Positions 17,610 through 25,823 of a DNA stretch of 64,000 nucleotides are shown one piece after another. Below the pieces are notes generated by a model. It saw only the letters and a list, made by a program, of their open reading frames with translations. It did no database searches and had not been told where the DNA came from. Numbering within the stretch: the first letter of the stretch is position 1; each line of letters opens with the position of its first letter. The stretch spans positions 372,001 to 436,000 of the forward strand of contig CAWINT010000014.1 of assembly GCA_963837515.1 (NCBI GenBank), read 5' to 3'. This DNA is from RYN-230 sp963837515 (lineage in GTDB: Bacteria; Actinomycetota; Actinomycetes; Streptosporangiales; Streptosporangiaceae). Position numbers and translations under genes: made by a program.

Positions 17610-18590
17610 TCAGAGCCAGCCCTTGCGGCGGAACACGACGAAGAGTCCTACGGACAGCGCCACCATGATCAAGGTGGACGCCCAGAAGCCCGCAGGGTGC
17701 CCGAATCCGGGATAGGGGACATTCTGCCCGTAAAACCCGGTCACCGCCGTGGGTACGGCGATGATCGCGGCCCAGCTCGTCACCTGTTTCATGATCACGT
17801 TGAGCCGGTTCCCGCGGACGGTCAGGTGGGTCTCCAGAATCGTCGTGACCAGGTCGCGGAGTGACTCCGTCCACTCGGTCGCGCGGAGCACGTGGTCGTA
17901 CACGTCGTGGTAGTAAGGCAGCATCTCGTCCGCCACAACGTGCAGGTCACGCCGGAGCAGGCTATTGAGAACCTCGCGCATGGGCAGCACTACACGCCGG
18001 AGCAGCACCAGGGATTTACGCAGCTCGAAGGTGCGCCGCTGCATCTCCTGGTCCCGCGGGTTGTCCTCGAAGAGCTGGTCCTCCAGCGCCTCGATCTGCG
18101 TGTCCAGCTCCTGGACCGCGTCGAAGTGGGTGTCCACCGCGTAGTCGAGCAGCCCGTGCAGCAAGAAGCCCACCCCGTAGCGGGTCAGGTCGGAGGAGCC
18201 GTCCCAGCGCCGCTTCACCGCGCCGATGTCGAAGCCGCGGCTGCGCCGCACGGTCACCAGTGCGCGCTCGGTGACGAACGCGTCCACCTCGTCGGTCTCC
18301 AGCTCACCGGTGGTGGTGTTCAGCCGGACCCCGTAGCAGGTGACGAACAGGTGCGAGTCGTAGCGGTCCAGCTTGGCCCGCTGATGCTCGGCCACCGCGT
18401 CCTCCACGGCCAGCGGGTGCAGGCCCAGTTCCTCGCTGATCGAGGCCAGGTCGGCGGCGGTCGGCTCACACAGGTCGAACCAGATCACGTTGCCTGGGTC
18501 GGCCAGGTAGTCGGAGACCTTGGCGACGGGGAACCCCTCCTCGGCCAGGGCCCCGTTCCGGTACAGGCGCGTTTCGCTCACGGTGGCCAC
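17610..18590 (-). CDS. corA: CorA-family divalent cation transporter, YGQN variant
   Basis: A 326-residue CorA protein: an N-terminal alpha/beta domain, a long helix (about residues 150-260) and two C-terminal membrane helices (about 265-285 and 298-318) ending in the basic RRKGWL. The pore signature, normally YGMN, reads YGQN here (287-290). CorA forms pentameric Mg2+/Co2+ channels; the changed filter may alter ion choice. It is read toward the L,D-transpeptidase and is divergent from the MhuD-like gene 56 bp away. Confidence 0.92.
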   Translation of the reverse strand: MATVSETRLYRNGALAEEGFPVAKVSDYLADPGNVIWFDLCEPTAADLASISEELGLHPLAVEDAVAEHQRAKLDRYDSHLFVTCYGVRLNTTTGELETDEVDAFVTERALVTVRRSRGFDIGAVKRRWDGSSDLTRYGVGFLLHGLLDYAVDTHFDAVQELDTQIEALEDQLFEDNPRDQEMQRRTFELRKSLVLLRRVVLPMREVLNSLLRRDLHVVADEMLPYYHDVYDHVLRATEWTESLRDLVTTILETHLTVRGNRLNVIMKQVTSWAAIIAVPTAVTGFYGQNVPYPGFGHPAGFWASTLIMVALSVGLFVVFRRKGWL

Positions 18591-18646
18591 CTTAGGGGCG
18601 CCCGGTGACCAGCAGGTGGCGGACCCGACCTGGCATTATCGGGCGT

Positions 18647-18985
18647 ATGACGGTTATCAAGATCAATGCGATCACCGTGCCGCCGGACAGCGGCGACGAA
18701 CTGGCCCGGCGGTTCGCGGGCCGGGCCGGGGCGGTGGACGGCCAGGACGGCTTCGAGGGGTTCGAGCTGCTCAAGCCCACCGACGACCGGGCCACCTGGC
18801 TGGTGGTCACCCGGTGGCGGGACGAGGCGGCCTTCCAGGCGTGGCTCAGCTCCCCCGCGTTCGGGCAGGGGCACCGGTCGGCGTCCGAGCGGGCGGGCGG
18901 CCCGGCCGCGCCGCCGGTCGGCGTCTCCAGCGAGTTGTGGTCCTACGAGCCTGCCGGGGGCTCACCCGGCCGCGGCGGCAGCTGA
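18647..18985 (+). CDS. MhuD/IsdG-like haem-degrading monooxygenase
   Basis: A 112-residue antibiotic-biosynthesis-monooxygenase-fold protein. It starts MTVIKINAITVPP, very close to the start of mycobacterial MhuD, and carries the three residues that matter there: N7, W66 (in FQAWLSS) and H76 (in GQGHRS). MhuD opens the haem ring to release iron without carbon monoxide. The ATG at 18647-18649 is preferred over an upstream in-frame start because it gives the family N-terminus. It ends 6 bp before the end of the convergent glutamine-synthetase-like gene. No haem-uptake genes are nearby. Confidence 0.85.
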   Translation: MTVIKINAITVPPDSGDELARRFAGRAGAVDGQDGFEGFELLKPTDDRATWLVVTRWRDEAAFQAWLSSPAFGQGHRSASERAGGPAAPPVGVSSELWSYEPAGGSPGRGGS

Positions 18986-18991
18986 GCCCGG

Positions 18992-20377
18992 TCACAGCAC
19001 CCAGCGGGACGCGGCGGCGATCTCCTCCTCGGTCCGGCCCGCGGCCAGCGCGATCTCGGCCCGGCGCGCGGCGGTGAACCCGGCCAGCAGCTCCTCACCC
19101 AGGGCGGCCCGCAGGTCCTCGTGTGCCTCCAGCGCGGCAACCGTCTCCGCCAGGCTGGCCGGCAGCCGCGGCAGCTGCCCGCCCTGCGGGTGGCCGGGGG
19201 CGGCCGGGTCGCCGCTGACCTCGGGCGGCAGAGTGGTCTTGGCCCCGGCCCCGGCCAGGGCCACCGCGAGCACCGCGCCGGCCAGCAGGTACGGGTTGGC
19301 ACTGGAGTCGAAGCACTTGAGTTCCAGGTTGGCGGCGCCGGGGTCAGCCGGGCTGGCCGCGATGAAACGCAGCGCGGCCTCCCGGTTCTCCCGGCCCCAT
19401 ACCTGGAACACCCCGGCCCACCGGGAGGGCTGCAGCCGCAGGTAGGACCCGGGGGTGGGCGCACCGATGGCGAGCAGCGCGGGCAGCCCGGCCAGCAGCG
19501 TGGCCGCGATCGACTCGCCCTGCGGCGTCATGCCATGCGGGCCGGTGCCGCCGGCCAGCAGGTTCTGCCCGCCGGTCCAGAAGCTGGCGTGCAGGTGCCC
19601 GCCGTTGCCCACGTTGCCGGCCAGGACCGCCGGGGCGAACGCGGCCCGCATGCCGTGCCGGGCGGAAACCGCGGAGATGATCATCTTGGCCAGCACGTTG
19701 GTGTCCGCGGCCGACACCGGGTCCTGGGCGGCGACGGACACCTCGAACTGGCCCGGGCCGAATTCGGGGTGCAGCTGCTGGACCCGGACCCCGGCCGCCT
19801 CCAGGCTGTCCAGCACGTCGCGGGCGTAGGCGGCCGCGTCCAGCAGCCGGGACAGGCCGTAGCCGGTGCCGCCGACGGCGGGGACGAAGTCGTCCTGGTC
19901 CAGCCCGACCATCCACTCCACCTCGAACGCCATGAGCACGCTGATGCCCTGGCTGAGCCCGGCGGCCACCTGGGCCCGGGCGAACGAGCGCTGGCACCCG
20001 GCGTACCGCGTGCCGTCCTGCTGGAACCGGTCACCGGGCGCCCAGGCCCACCCCTCGGGGTCGGGCAGCATGGCGAAGCTGTCCAGGTCCGGGACCAGCC
20101 GCAGGTCACCGTCCGGCTTGTCCAGCGGGGAGTCCGGATTGATCCCGCCGGCGCTGTCAAACGCGTCGATGACCGGGGAGAAGCCCAGGCCGGACCGGGC
20201 CGCCCGGGGCAGCCCGGCCAGCGGCACCGCCTTGACCCGGGCCGCGCCGCTGTGGTCCACGAAGGTGGTGGCCACCGCGCTGACCTCGTCGGCGTACTGG
20301 CTCTGGAGGGCCTGCGCGCGGTGCTCGTCGGCGGCGCGCTCCTCCTCGCCGCGGTACCGGCTGTAGGGCCGAGGCAT
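18992..20377 (-). CDS. Glutamine-synthetase-like ligase (probably gamma-glutamyl amine ligase)
   Basis: A 461-residue protein of the GlnA catalytic family. Seen are the glutamate-rich strand AFEVEWMV, the ATP/ammonia site NGGHLHASFW, the NREAALRF arginine block and FDSSANPYLLAGA. It lacks the adenylylation-site region of nitrogen-assimilating GlnA and resembles the GlnA2-4/PuuA-like group that glutamylates amines or polyamines. The next gene upstream, in the same direction, is an amino acid/amine permease, which fits uptake and use of an amine. GGGAAGGAATCAAGC precedes the ATG at 20375-20377. The substrate is inferred. Confidence 0.85.
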   Translation of the reverse strand: MPRPYSRYRGEEERAADEHRAQALQSQYADEVSAVATTFVDHSGAARVKAVPLAGLPRAARSGLGFSPVIDAFDSAGGINPDSPLDKPDGDLRLVPDLDSFAMLPDPEGWAWAPGDRFQQDGTRYAGCQRSFARAQVAAGLSQGISVLMAFEVEWMVGLDQDDFVPAVGGTGYGLSRLLDAAAYARDVLDSLEAAGVRVQQLHPEFGPGQFEVSVAAQDPVSAADTNVLAKMIISAVSARHGMRAAFAPAVLAGNVGNGGHLHASFWTGGQNLLAGGTGPHGMTPQGESIAATLLAGLPALLAIGAPTPGSYLRLQPSRWAGVFQVWGRENREAALRFIAASPADPGAANLELKCFDSSANPYLLAGAVLAVALAGAGAKTTLPPEVSGDPAAPGHPQGGQLPRLPASLAETVAALEAHEDLRAALGEELLAGFTAARRAEIALAAGRTEEEIAAASRWVL

Positions 20378-20493
20378 GCTTGATTCCTTCCCTGCGAGCG
20401 GTGTTGCGCCCAGCTTCCCAAATCGGCCGGCCAGGCGCGGCCGGTTCGCTGGCGGGGCGGCCGCGGCAGGCCGCGCCCGCCCCGGGGCGGGCG

Positions 20494-21996
20494 TTAGCGG
20501 ACGGTGCCCTCGGACAGCTGCCCTTCGGCCGCCGCGGCGGGCCGGGACAGCCCTTCGGACCGGGTCAGCAGTTCCCCGGCCCGCCGGGTGGCGGCCGGGC
20601 GGGCGAGCACCATCACGATGCCGACCAGCAGCCACGCGATGGCCACCGCCGGCCCCCACCAGGCCACGCCGGCCGGCAGCGGCCAGACGTTACGGAACAG
20701 GGTGTAGCCGAGCACGATGATGCCCAGGACCGGGATGATGATCTCCCACCGCCTCGTGTGCGCCTGCCCGGAGAAAAACACCAGCCGGACCATCCCGATC
20801 GTGGCCAGGACGTACACCACCAGCAGGATCAGCGTCCCGATCGTGCCGCTCTCCAGGAACAGCGTGAACGGGTTGCTGCGCAGCACGAACCAGGTGAAGG
20901 CGATGATCACGTACACGGCCAGGGCCACGGCCAGGGTGGCCCCGGTCGGGGTGCGCCGCCGGCCCGAGACGCTGGACATCCGGGCGGGCAGGATGCCGTC
21001 CCGGCCCATCGCGTAGGACAGCCGGGCGGCGCCGACCGTGCTGGCCAGCGCGCAGCCGAAGGCCGAGATCATCGCGCCGGCGGTGATGATGGTGCCCAGC
21101 CAGGACGCGACGTAGCTGGTGCTCAGGTCGCCGATGAGCGAGGTGGAGTTGATGAACGCGGTGACGCCCCTGGCCGAGGTGCCGAAGCCCATCACCTCCA
21201 CCGCGGTGACCACTACGAAGTAGACGCCGCCGAAGATGGCCACGCCGAGGATGGCGCGCGGGATGTCGCGGTTCGGGTGCCGCGTCTCCTCGCCCAGGGT
21301 GGCGGCGGCCTCGAACCCGGCGAAGGACAGGAAGCCGAACACCACGCCGAGGAAGATGGTGGACAGCGGCGTGCCGCCCGGCAGCTTGAACACCGACCAG
21401 TCCACCGCGAGATTGTGCGGGGCGGAGTGGCTGGCCAGCTTGACGAAGACGATCACGGTCACGATCAGGATCAGGCTGACGGTGATCGCCTCGGCGGCCA
21501 GCAGCAGCCGGGTGCCGCCGCGGGCCGGGGTGACCGCGATCCACCACACGATCACCATGCCGATGGCGCCGAGCAGGAAGCCGGACCAGTCCGGCGGGTT
21601 GTGCCAGATGCCGAGCGAGTCCAGGAAGTTGGCCGCGAACCGGCCGCCGGCCATCGTGGTGACCACCGCGTAGAACACGTACGTCCCGGTCAGCGCCCAG
21701 CCGGAGATGACCCCGGCCCGGGGCCCGAGGGTCGCGCCGACGAAGCCGTACACCGAGCCGGAGTGGTGGAACCGCTGGGTCAGCCGGACGAACGTGTAGG
21801 CCACCAGCAGCACCCCGACGAAGGCCAGGGCGAACGCCACCGGCACGGCCCGGCCGACCGTGGTCGCCGTGCCCTGCGGGTTGATGCTGGCGGCCATGGA
21901 CGGCGCCATCAGGGCCAGCGAGATCCCGATGGCCTCCCACACGCTCAGGTTGCGGTGCAGCGTCCGCTGCCCGGTCTCAGTGCCGCTGGCCGCCAT
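20494..21996 (-). CDS. APC-superfamily amino acid/amine permease
   Basis: A 500-residue protein with about 12 membrane segments and the APC signatures SVWEAIGISLALMAPS near the N-terminus and GFEAAATLGEETRHPNRDIPRAI mid-chain (split here only for naming the GFEAAATLGEE helix and the PNRDIPRAI loop). The ATG at 21994-21996 is chosen because GGAGGTGGGAAC stands just before it; an ATG nine codons upstream is less well placed. It lies 116 bp upstream of the glutamine-synthetase-like gene and is probably co-transcribed with it. Confidence 0.9.
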   Translation of the reverse strand: MAASGTETGQRTLHRNLSVWEAIGISLALMAPSMAASINPQGTATTVGRAVPVAFALAFVGVLLVAYTFVRLTQRFHHSGSVYGFVGATLGPRAGVISGWALTGTYVFYAVVTTMAGGRFAANFLDSLGIWHNPPDWSGFLLGAIGMVIVWWIAVTPARGGTRLLLAAEAITVSLILIVTVIVFVKLASHSAPHNLAVDWSVFKLPGGTPLSTIFLGVVFGFLSFAGFEAAATLGEETRHPNRDIPRAILGVAIFGGVYFVVVTAVEVMGFGTSARGVTAFINSTSLIGDLSTSYVASWLGTIITAGAMISAFGCALASTVGAARLSYAMGRDGILPARMSSVSGRRRTPTGATLAVALAVYVIIAFTWFVLRSNPFTLFLESGTIGTLILLVVYVLATIGMVRLVFFSGQAHTRRWEIIIPVLGIIVLGYTLFRNVWPLPAGVAWWGPAVAIAWLLVGIVMVLARPAATRRAGELLTRSEGLSRPAAAAEGQLSEGTVR

Positions 21997-22188
21997 GTTC
22001 CCACCTCCCCGCCAGCGGGCCACTGCGCCGCTGGCCTGGCCCGTCCGCCGCCGTCCCGGCCGCGCCGGCCGGTGAGCCGATCATGCTCTGTCCGCGCCGC
22101 GTCGCACAAGATCTGGGTTTGCCCGGATCTCTGCGGTAAAGCACCTGATCGCCGGGCATCGCCCCGCGGTGGACTGGTCCGCCATCAC

Positions 22189-22206
22189 GTTCTAGAATTC
22201 TAGAAC
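22189..22206. promoter_or_regulatory. Perfect 18-bp palindrome upstream of trpB (candidate GntR operator)
   Basis: GTTCTAGAATTCTAGAAC is its own reverse complement and contains two TTCTAGAA sub-palindromes 8 bp apart. It ends 2 bases before an AGGAGG and about 46 bp before the preferred trpB start. HutC-type GntR proteins such as DasR bind TCTAGA-centred palindromes, and a HutC-type regulator is encoded at the end of this operon, so autoregulation is likely but inferred. Confidence 0.7.
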
Positions 22207-22252
22207 TCAGGAGGGCCCCCCTGAACGGGTGGCGACGGGATCGGAGACGGCG

Positions 22253-23464
22253 ATGACGGTGCAGGTGACCGGGGCGGCTGCCCGGCCGGGGCCGATGGGG
22301 GACCCGGGAGCGCACGGGCGGTTCGGGGAGTTCGGCGGGCGGTTCGTGCCGGAGGCGCTGGTACCCGCGTGTGAGCAGCTGGAGCAGGAGTTCCGGGCCG
22401 CCCGGGCCGACCCGGCGTTCCGGGCCGAGCTGGCCGGCCTGCTGCACGAGTACGCAGGCCGGCCGACCCCGCTCAGCCGCGCGCCGGGGCTGTCAGCGGA
22501 GCTGGGGGTTCTCGTTCTGCTGAAACGGGAGGACCTCGCGCACACCGGCAGTCACAAGATCAACAACGTGCTGGGGCAGGCGCTGCTGGCCCGCCGGCTC
22601 GGCAAGACCGAGCTGCTCGCGGAGACCGGGGCGGGCCAGCACGGGGTGGCCACCGCCACGGTGGCCGCCCGGCTCGGCCTCGGCTGCACCGTGTTCATGG
22701 GCGAGCGGGACATGGCCCGGCAGCAGCTGAACGTCTTCCGGATGGAGCTGCTCGGCGCGACGGTACGGCCGGTGCGGACCGGGTCGCGCACGCTCAAGGA
22801 CGCCACCAGCGACGCGCTGCGGCACTGGGTGACAACGGTGGACTCGGCGCACTACTGCCTCGGCTCGGTGACCGGCCCGCATCCCTACCCGTGGATGGTG
22901 CGGGAGTTCCAGCGGGTCATCGGCGACGAGGCGCGGTCGCAGTGCGCCCGGTGGCTGCCGTCCGGGGCGCCGGACGTGGTGGTGGCCTGCGTGGGCGGCG
23001 GCTCGAACGCGGCCGGCACCTTCGCCGGCTTCGCCGCCACCGGCGCGCGGCTGGTGGGTGTGGAAGCCGCCGGCGGGGCGGCGGTCAGCCACGGGCAGCT
23101 CGGCGTGCTGCACGGCACGCTGTCCGCGGTGCTGCAGGATGAGCACGGCCAGGTGCGGGCGGCCGAATCGGTCTCGGCCGGCCTGGACTACCCCGGGGTC
23201 GGGCCGGAGCACGCCCACCTGGCCGCGCTGCGCCGGGCCGAGTACCACACGGTCACCGACGCCGAGGCGGTGGCCGCGGCCGGGCTGTGCGCCCGCGCCG
23301 AGGGCATCCTGCCCGCGCTGGAGTCCGCGCACGCGCTCGCCTGGGTGGCCCGGGCCGCGCGCACCGGCGAGCTGCCCGCCGGGGCCACCGTCCTGATCAC
23401 CTTGTCCGGCCGTGGCGACAAGGACGCCGCGCTGCTGCGGGAGCTGGCCCATGGGCGCGGTTGA
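22253..23464 (+). CDS. trpB: Tryptophan synthase beta chain
   Basis: A 403-residue pyridoxal-phosphate enzyme that joins indole and serine. Seen: GRFGEFGGRFVPEAL, the PLP lysine in HTGSHKINN, the AETGAGQHGVATA loop, and the phosphate-binding GGGSNAAG. The ATG at 22253 has GGAG six bases upstream; a GTG at 22229 (eight codons earlier) is the alternative and has a more distant AGGAGG. trpA begins 14 bases before this gene ends. No other trp gene is nearby, which is unusual. Confidence 0.95.
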   Translation: MTVQVTGAAARPGPMGDPGAHGRFGEFGGRFVPEALVPACEQLEQEFRAARADPAFRAELAGLLHEYAGRPTPLSRAPGLSAELGVLVLLKREDLAHTGSHKINNVLGQALLARRLGKTELLAETGAGQHGVATATVAARLGLGCTVFMGERDMARQQLNVFRMELLGATVRPVRTGSRTLKDATSDALRHWVTTVDSAHYCLGSVTGPHPYPWMVREFQRVIGDEARSQCARWLPSGAPDVVVACVGGGSNAAGTFAGFAATGARLVGVEAAGGAAVSHGQLGVLHGTLSAVLQDEHGQVRAAESVSAGLDYPGVGPEHAHLAALRRAEYHTVTDAEAVAAAGLCARAEGILPALESAHALAWVARAARTGELPAGATVLITLSGRGDKDAALLRELAHGRG

Positions 23465-24257
23465 GGCGGTCCTGGAGCAGGCGCGGGCGGCCGGGCGCCC
23501 CAGCCTGGTCGGCTACGTGACCGCCGGGATCCGCGCCGACTGGCTCGACCTGCTGGTGGCCATCATCGAGGGCGGCGCGGACGCGGTCGAGGTCGGGCTG
23601 CCGTTCTCCGACCCGATGCTGGACGGCCCGGTCATCCAGCAGGCCTCGCAGGCCGCGATCGGCCGCGGCGCGACCCCGGCCGGGCTGCTCCGCGAGCTGG
23701 GCCAGGCCCGGCCGCGGCTGGCCGGGGCCGGGGCCGGGCGGGTGCCGCTGATTGCGATGAGCTACGCCAGCCATGCCTACCGGCGCGGCCTCCCGCGGTA
23801 CTGCGCGGACCTGGCGGCGGCCGGGTTCAGCGGGACGATCATCCCGGACCTGCCGGCCACCGAGGCGGACGGCTACCTGGCCGCCGCGGACCGGGCCGGG
23901 CTGGACGCCACGCTCATGGTCACGCCGGGCACACCGGAGGCACGGTTGCGGGCCATCGCCGGCCGGTCCCGTGGTTTCCTCTACGTGATGAGCGTCATGG
24001 CGACGACCGGGAGTGCCCGGGAGCACGACGACGAGCGCCGGTGGGCACTGGCCGCCCGGGCGGCGCGGAGCGGTCCCCGGCCGGTGCTGATCGGGTTCGG
24101 CATCGACTCGCCGGACCGGGCCGCGGCGGCGGCCCGGCACGCCGACGGGGTCATCGTGGCCTCCGCGCTGATGCGCCGGGTGCTCGGCGGGGCGTCCCCG
24201 GCCGAGACCGGCGCGGCGGTGCGCGCGCTGCGGGCCGCGGTGGACGCGGCCCGGTGA
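23451..24257 (+). CDS. trpA: Tryptophan synthase alpha chain
   Basis: A 268-residue (beta/alpha)8-barrel protein that cleaves indole-3-glycerol phosphate. The catalytic Glu and Asp appear in DAVEVGLPFSDPMLDGPVIQ (E of VEVG and D of LDGP). Loop 6 reads MATTGSARE where GVTGxR is usual, a mild departure. The phosphate-site GFGIDSPD is present. It overlaps trpB by 14 bases and gntR by 4, so all three are probably made from one message. Confidence 0.95.
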   Translation: MGAVEAVLEQARAAGRPSLVGYVTAGIRADWLDLLVAIIEGGADAVEVGLPFSDPMLDGPVIQQASQAAIGRGATPAGLLRELGQARPRLAGAGAGRVPLIAMSYASHAYRRGLPRYCADLAAAGFSGTIIPDLPATEADGYLAAADRAGLDATLMVTPGTPEARLRAIAGRSRGFLYVMSVMATTGSAREHDDERRWALAARAARSGPRPVLIGFGIDSPDRAAAAARHADGVIVASALMRRVLGGASPAETGAAVRALRAAVDAAR

Positions 24258-25000
24258 CGGCCCCCCGCGGGCCCAAGTACCTGCGGATCCACGCCGAGCT
24301 GCGGGACCGCATCGCCGTCGGTGCCTGGGCCCCGGGCCAGCCGCTGCCGGCCCAGCGGGACCTGGCCGCCGAGTTCGGGGTCAGCATCATGACGCTGCGC
24401 CAGGCGCTGCAACTGCTCGCCGACGACGGGCTGATCGCGACACGGCACGGCCAGGGCACGTTCGTGGCGCAGCGCTACGCCTACGACCTCGGGCACCTGC
24501 GCAGTTTCGGCGCCGATCTGGCCGCGCAGGGCGCCGAGATCAGCACCCGGCTGCTGGCGGCCGGGACGGTGGTACCGCCCGCCGGGACCAGCGCCCGGCT
24601 CGGCGGCCCGGCGCGGGTGCTCCGGCTGCGCCGGCTCCGGCTGGCCGGCGGCCGGCCGCTCATCGTGCAGACCTCCTACCTGCCGCTGCCGCTCGCGGGC
24701 GGCCTCGACCCGGCGGAGCTGGCACGGCGCGGCATCTACCCGGCGCTGGCGGACCGTGGGCTGACCGTCGCCCGGGCGGCCGAGACGATCATCCCCGCCG
24801 TGCTGAGCGCGGACGACGCGCGCTGCCTGGACCGCCCGCCGGGCGCGCCCGCCCTGCTCAGTCAGCGGCTGAGCTTCACCGCGGCCGGTCTGGCCGTGCT
24901 CGACGACCAGGCGGTGCTGCCCGGTGATGCCGTCGCGATCACCGCGGACCGGTCGGCGGGCTCAGTGGCGGTGCACTACACGCTGACCACACCGCCCTGA
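24254..25000 (+). CDS. GntR-family regulator, HutC subfamily (UTRA domain)
   Basis: A 248-residue regulator. The N-terminal winged helix-turn-helix (YLRIHAELRDRIAVGAW to LIATRHGQGTFVA, residues about 8-75) is followed by a UTRA ligand domain (about 85-245). The GTG at 24254 overlaps the trpA stop as GTGA, so it is translationally coupled to trpBA. HutC-type proteins usually sense a small metabolite and repress nearby genes; a palindrome suited to this class lies before trpB. Control of trpBA is an inference from the arrangement. Confidence 0.9.
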   Translation: MTAPRGPKYLRIHAELRDRIAVGAWAPGQPLPAQRDLAAEFGVSIMTLRQALQLLADDGLIATRHGQGTFVAQRYAYDLGHLRSFGADLAAQGAEISTRLLAAGTVVPPAGTSARLGGPARVLRLRRLRLAGGRPLIVQTSYLPLPLAGGLDPAELARRGIYPALADRGLTVARAAETIIPAVLSADDARCLDRPPGAPALLSQRLSFTAAGLAVLDDQAVLPGDAVAITADRSAGSVAVHYTLTTPP

Positions 25001-25117
25001 CCCCGGAAAAACCCGGGCCAGCGGCCGGGCCGGCGCGGGAACAGGTGCCGGGAAGGGACCCGGAGCCCGGCCCCGGGGGGTGCCGGCCGACGGGCGCCGC
25101 TCCGCCGGCCGGCCCGC

Positions 25118-25579
25118 TCAATGCTGATGGTGCCGCCGGCTCGCCAGGCGGATGACGGTCACTGGCCCGTGCGCGTGGTGCACGCAGTACGTGCTGACCG
25201 AGCCCAGCAGCATGTCGGCGAATCCGCCGTGGCCACGGCAGCCCACCACCAGCAGGTCGCCGTCCTTTGCCGCGTTGACCAGGACGTGCGGCGGGTAGCC
25301 CTCGATGACCTCGGACCGCACCCAGCCGGGCCGTTCCGGGCCGAACACCTCGGTCAGCGCTTCGGCCAGGGTCTGCTCCGCGATCTTGGTGAAGTCCACC
25401 TCTTCGGCGCCGGCCGGTGCCCACCCGAAGAAGGCCGGGTACTGCCAGGCGATCACGGCGTCCAGCTCGGCCCCGGTCAGCTCGGCCTGCCGGGCGGCCC
25501 AGCGCAGCGCTTCCCGGGAGCCGGGCGAGCCGTCCACGCCGACGACGATCCGCCGGTCCGGGCTGGGGCTCTCCGTCAT
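25118..25579 (-). CDS. Universal stress protein (UspA family)
   Basis: A 153-residue single-domain Usp. It begins with a polar leader then IVVGVDGSPGSREALRWA, and the ATP-binding G-x2-G-x9-GS motif reads GCRGHGGFADMLLGS. The His-rich tail (RRHHQH) is unusual. AGGAGG stands before the ATG at 25577-25579. It is divergent from the HtrA-like gene; between them lie a large palindrome (25606-25637) and a GGGAC-N4-GTCtC-like element. Confidence 0.93.
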   Translation of the reverse strand: MTESPSPDRRIVVGVDGSPGSREALRWAARQAELTGAELDAVIAWQYPAFFGWAPAGAEEVDFTKIAEQTLAEALTEVFGPERPGWVRSEVIEGYPPHVLVNAAKDGDLLVVGCRGHGGFADMLLGSVSTYCVHHAHGPVTVIRLASRRHHQH

Positions 25580-25605
25580 TCTGCCGCCTCCTGCCCTGTC
25601 CCGCG

Positions 25606-25637
25606 GGGGGCTGAGGCCCGGCCGGGCCTCAGCCCCC
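25606..25637. promoter_or_regulatory. 32-bp perfect palindrome between uspA and the HtrA-like gene
   Basis: Bases 25606-25621 are the exact reverse complement of 25622-25637, with no spacer; each arm reads GGGGGCTGAGGCCCGG in its own direction. It lies 26 bp upstream of the uspA ATG, in a gap between divergent genes where a terminator would have no obvious purpose. It could be an operator, a 5'-UTR hairpin of uspA or a cruciform-forming element. Confidence 0.6.
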
Positions 25638-25674
25638 ATTTGCCACCCTGCTCCCGCCCGGGCCGGCGGCCACA

Positions 25675-25688
25675 GAGACGGAGGTCCC
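25675..25688. promoter_or_regulatory. Possible DevR/DosR-like box upstream of uspA
   Basis: GAGACGGAGGTCCC (reverse: GGGACCTCCGTCTC) has the GGGAC-N4-GTCCC shape of DevR/DosR boxes with one mismatch. Usp genes are common members of that hypoxia regulon. A 14-bp near-match in GC-rich DNA can arise by chance, so this is weak. Confidence 0.3.
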
Positions 25689-25823
25689 ACCAGCCGGTAA
25701 CCAAGGTCACCTGCCCCGCCGGGCAGGCCCCGGGGGTTTTTCGGCACCGGAAACCGGATCGCATGCATGCCGGCCTGCTCTGGCGGGAAGCATGCACGGC
25801 CGAGGCGACGCGAAGGCAGGCGG

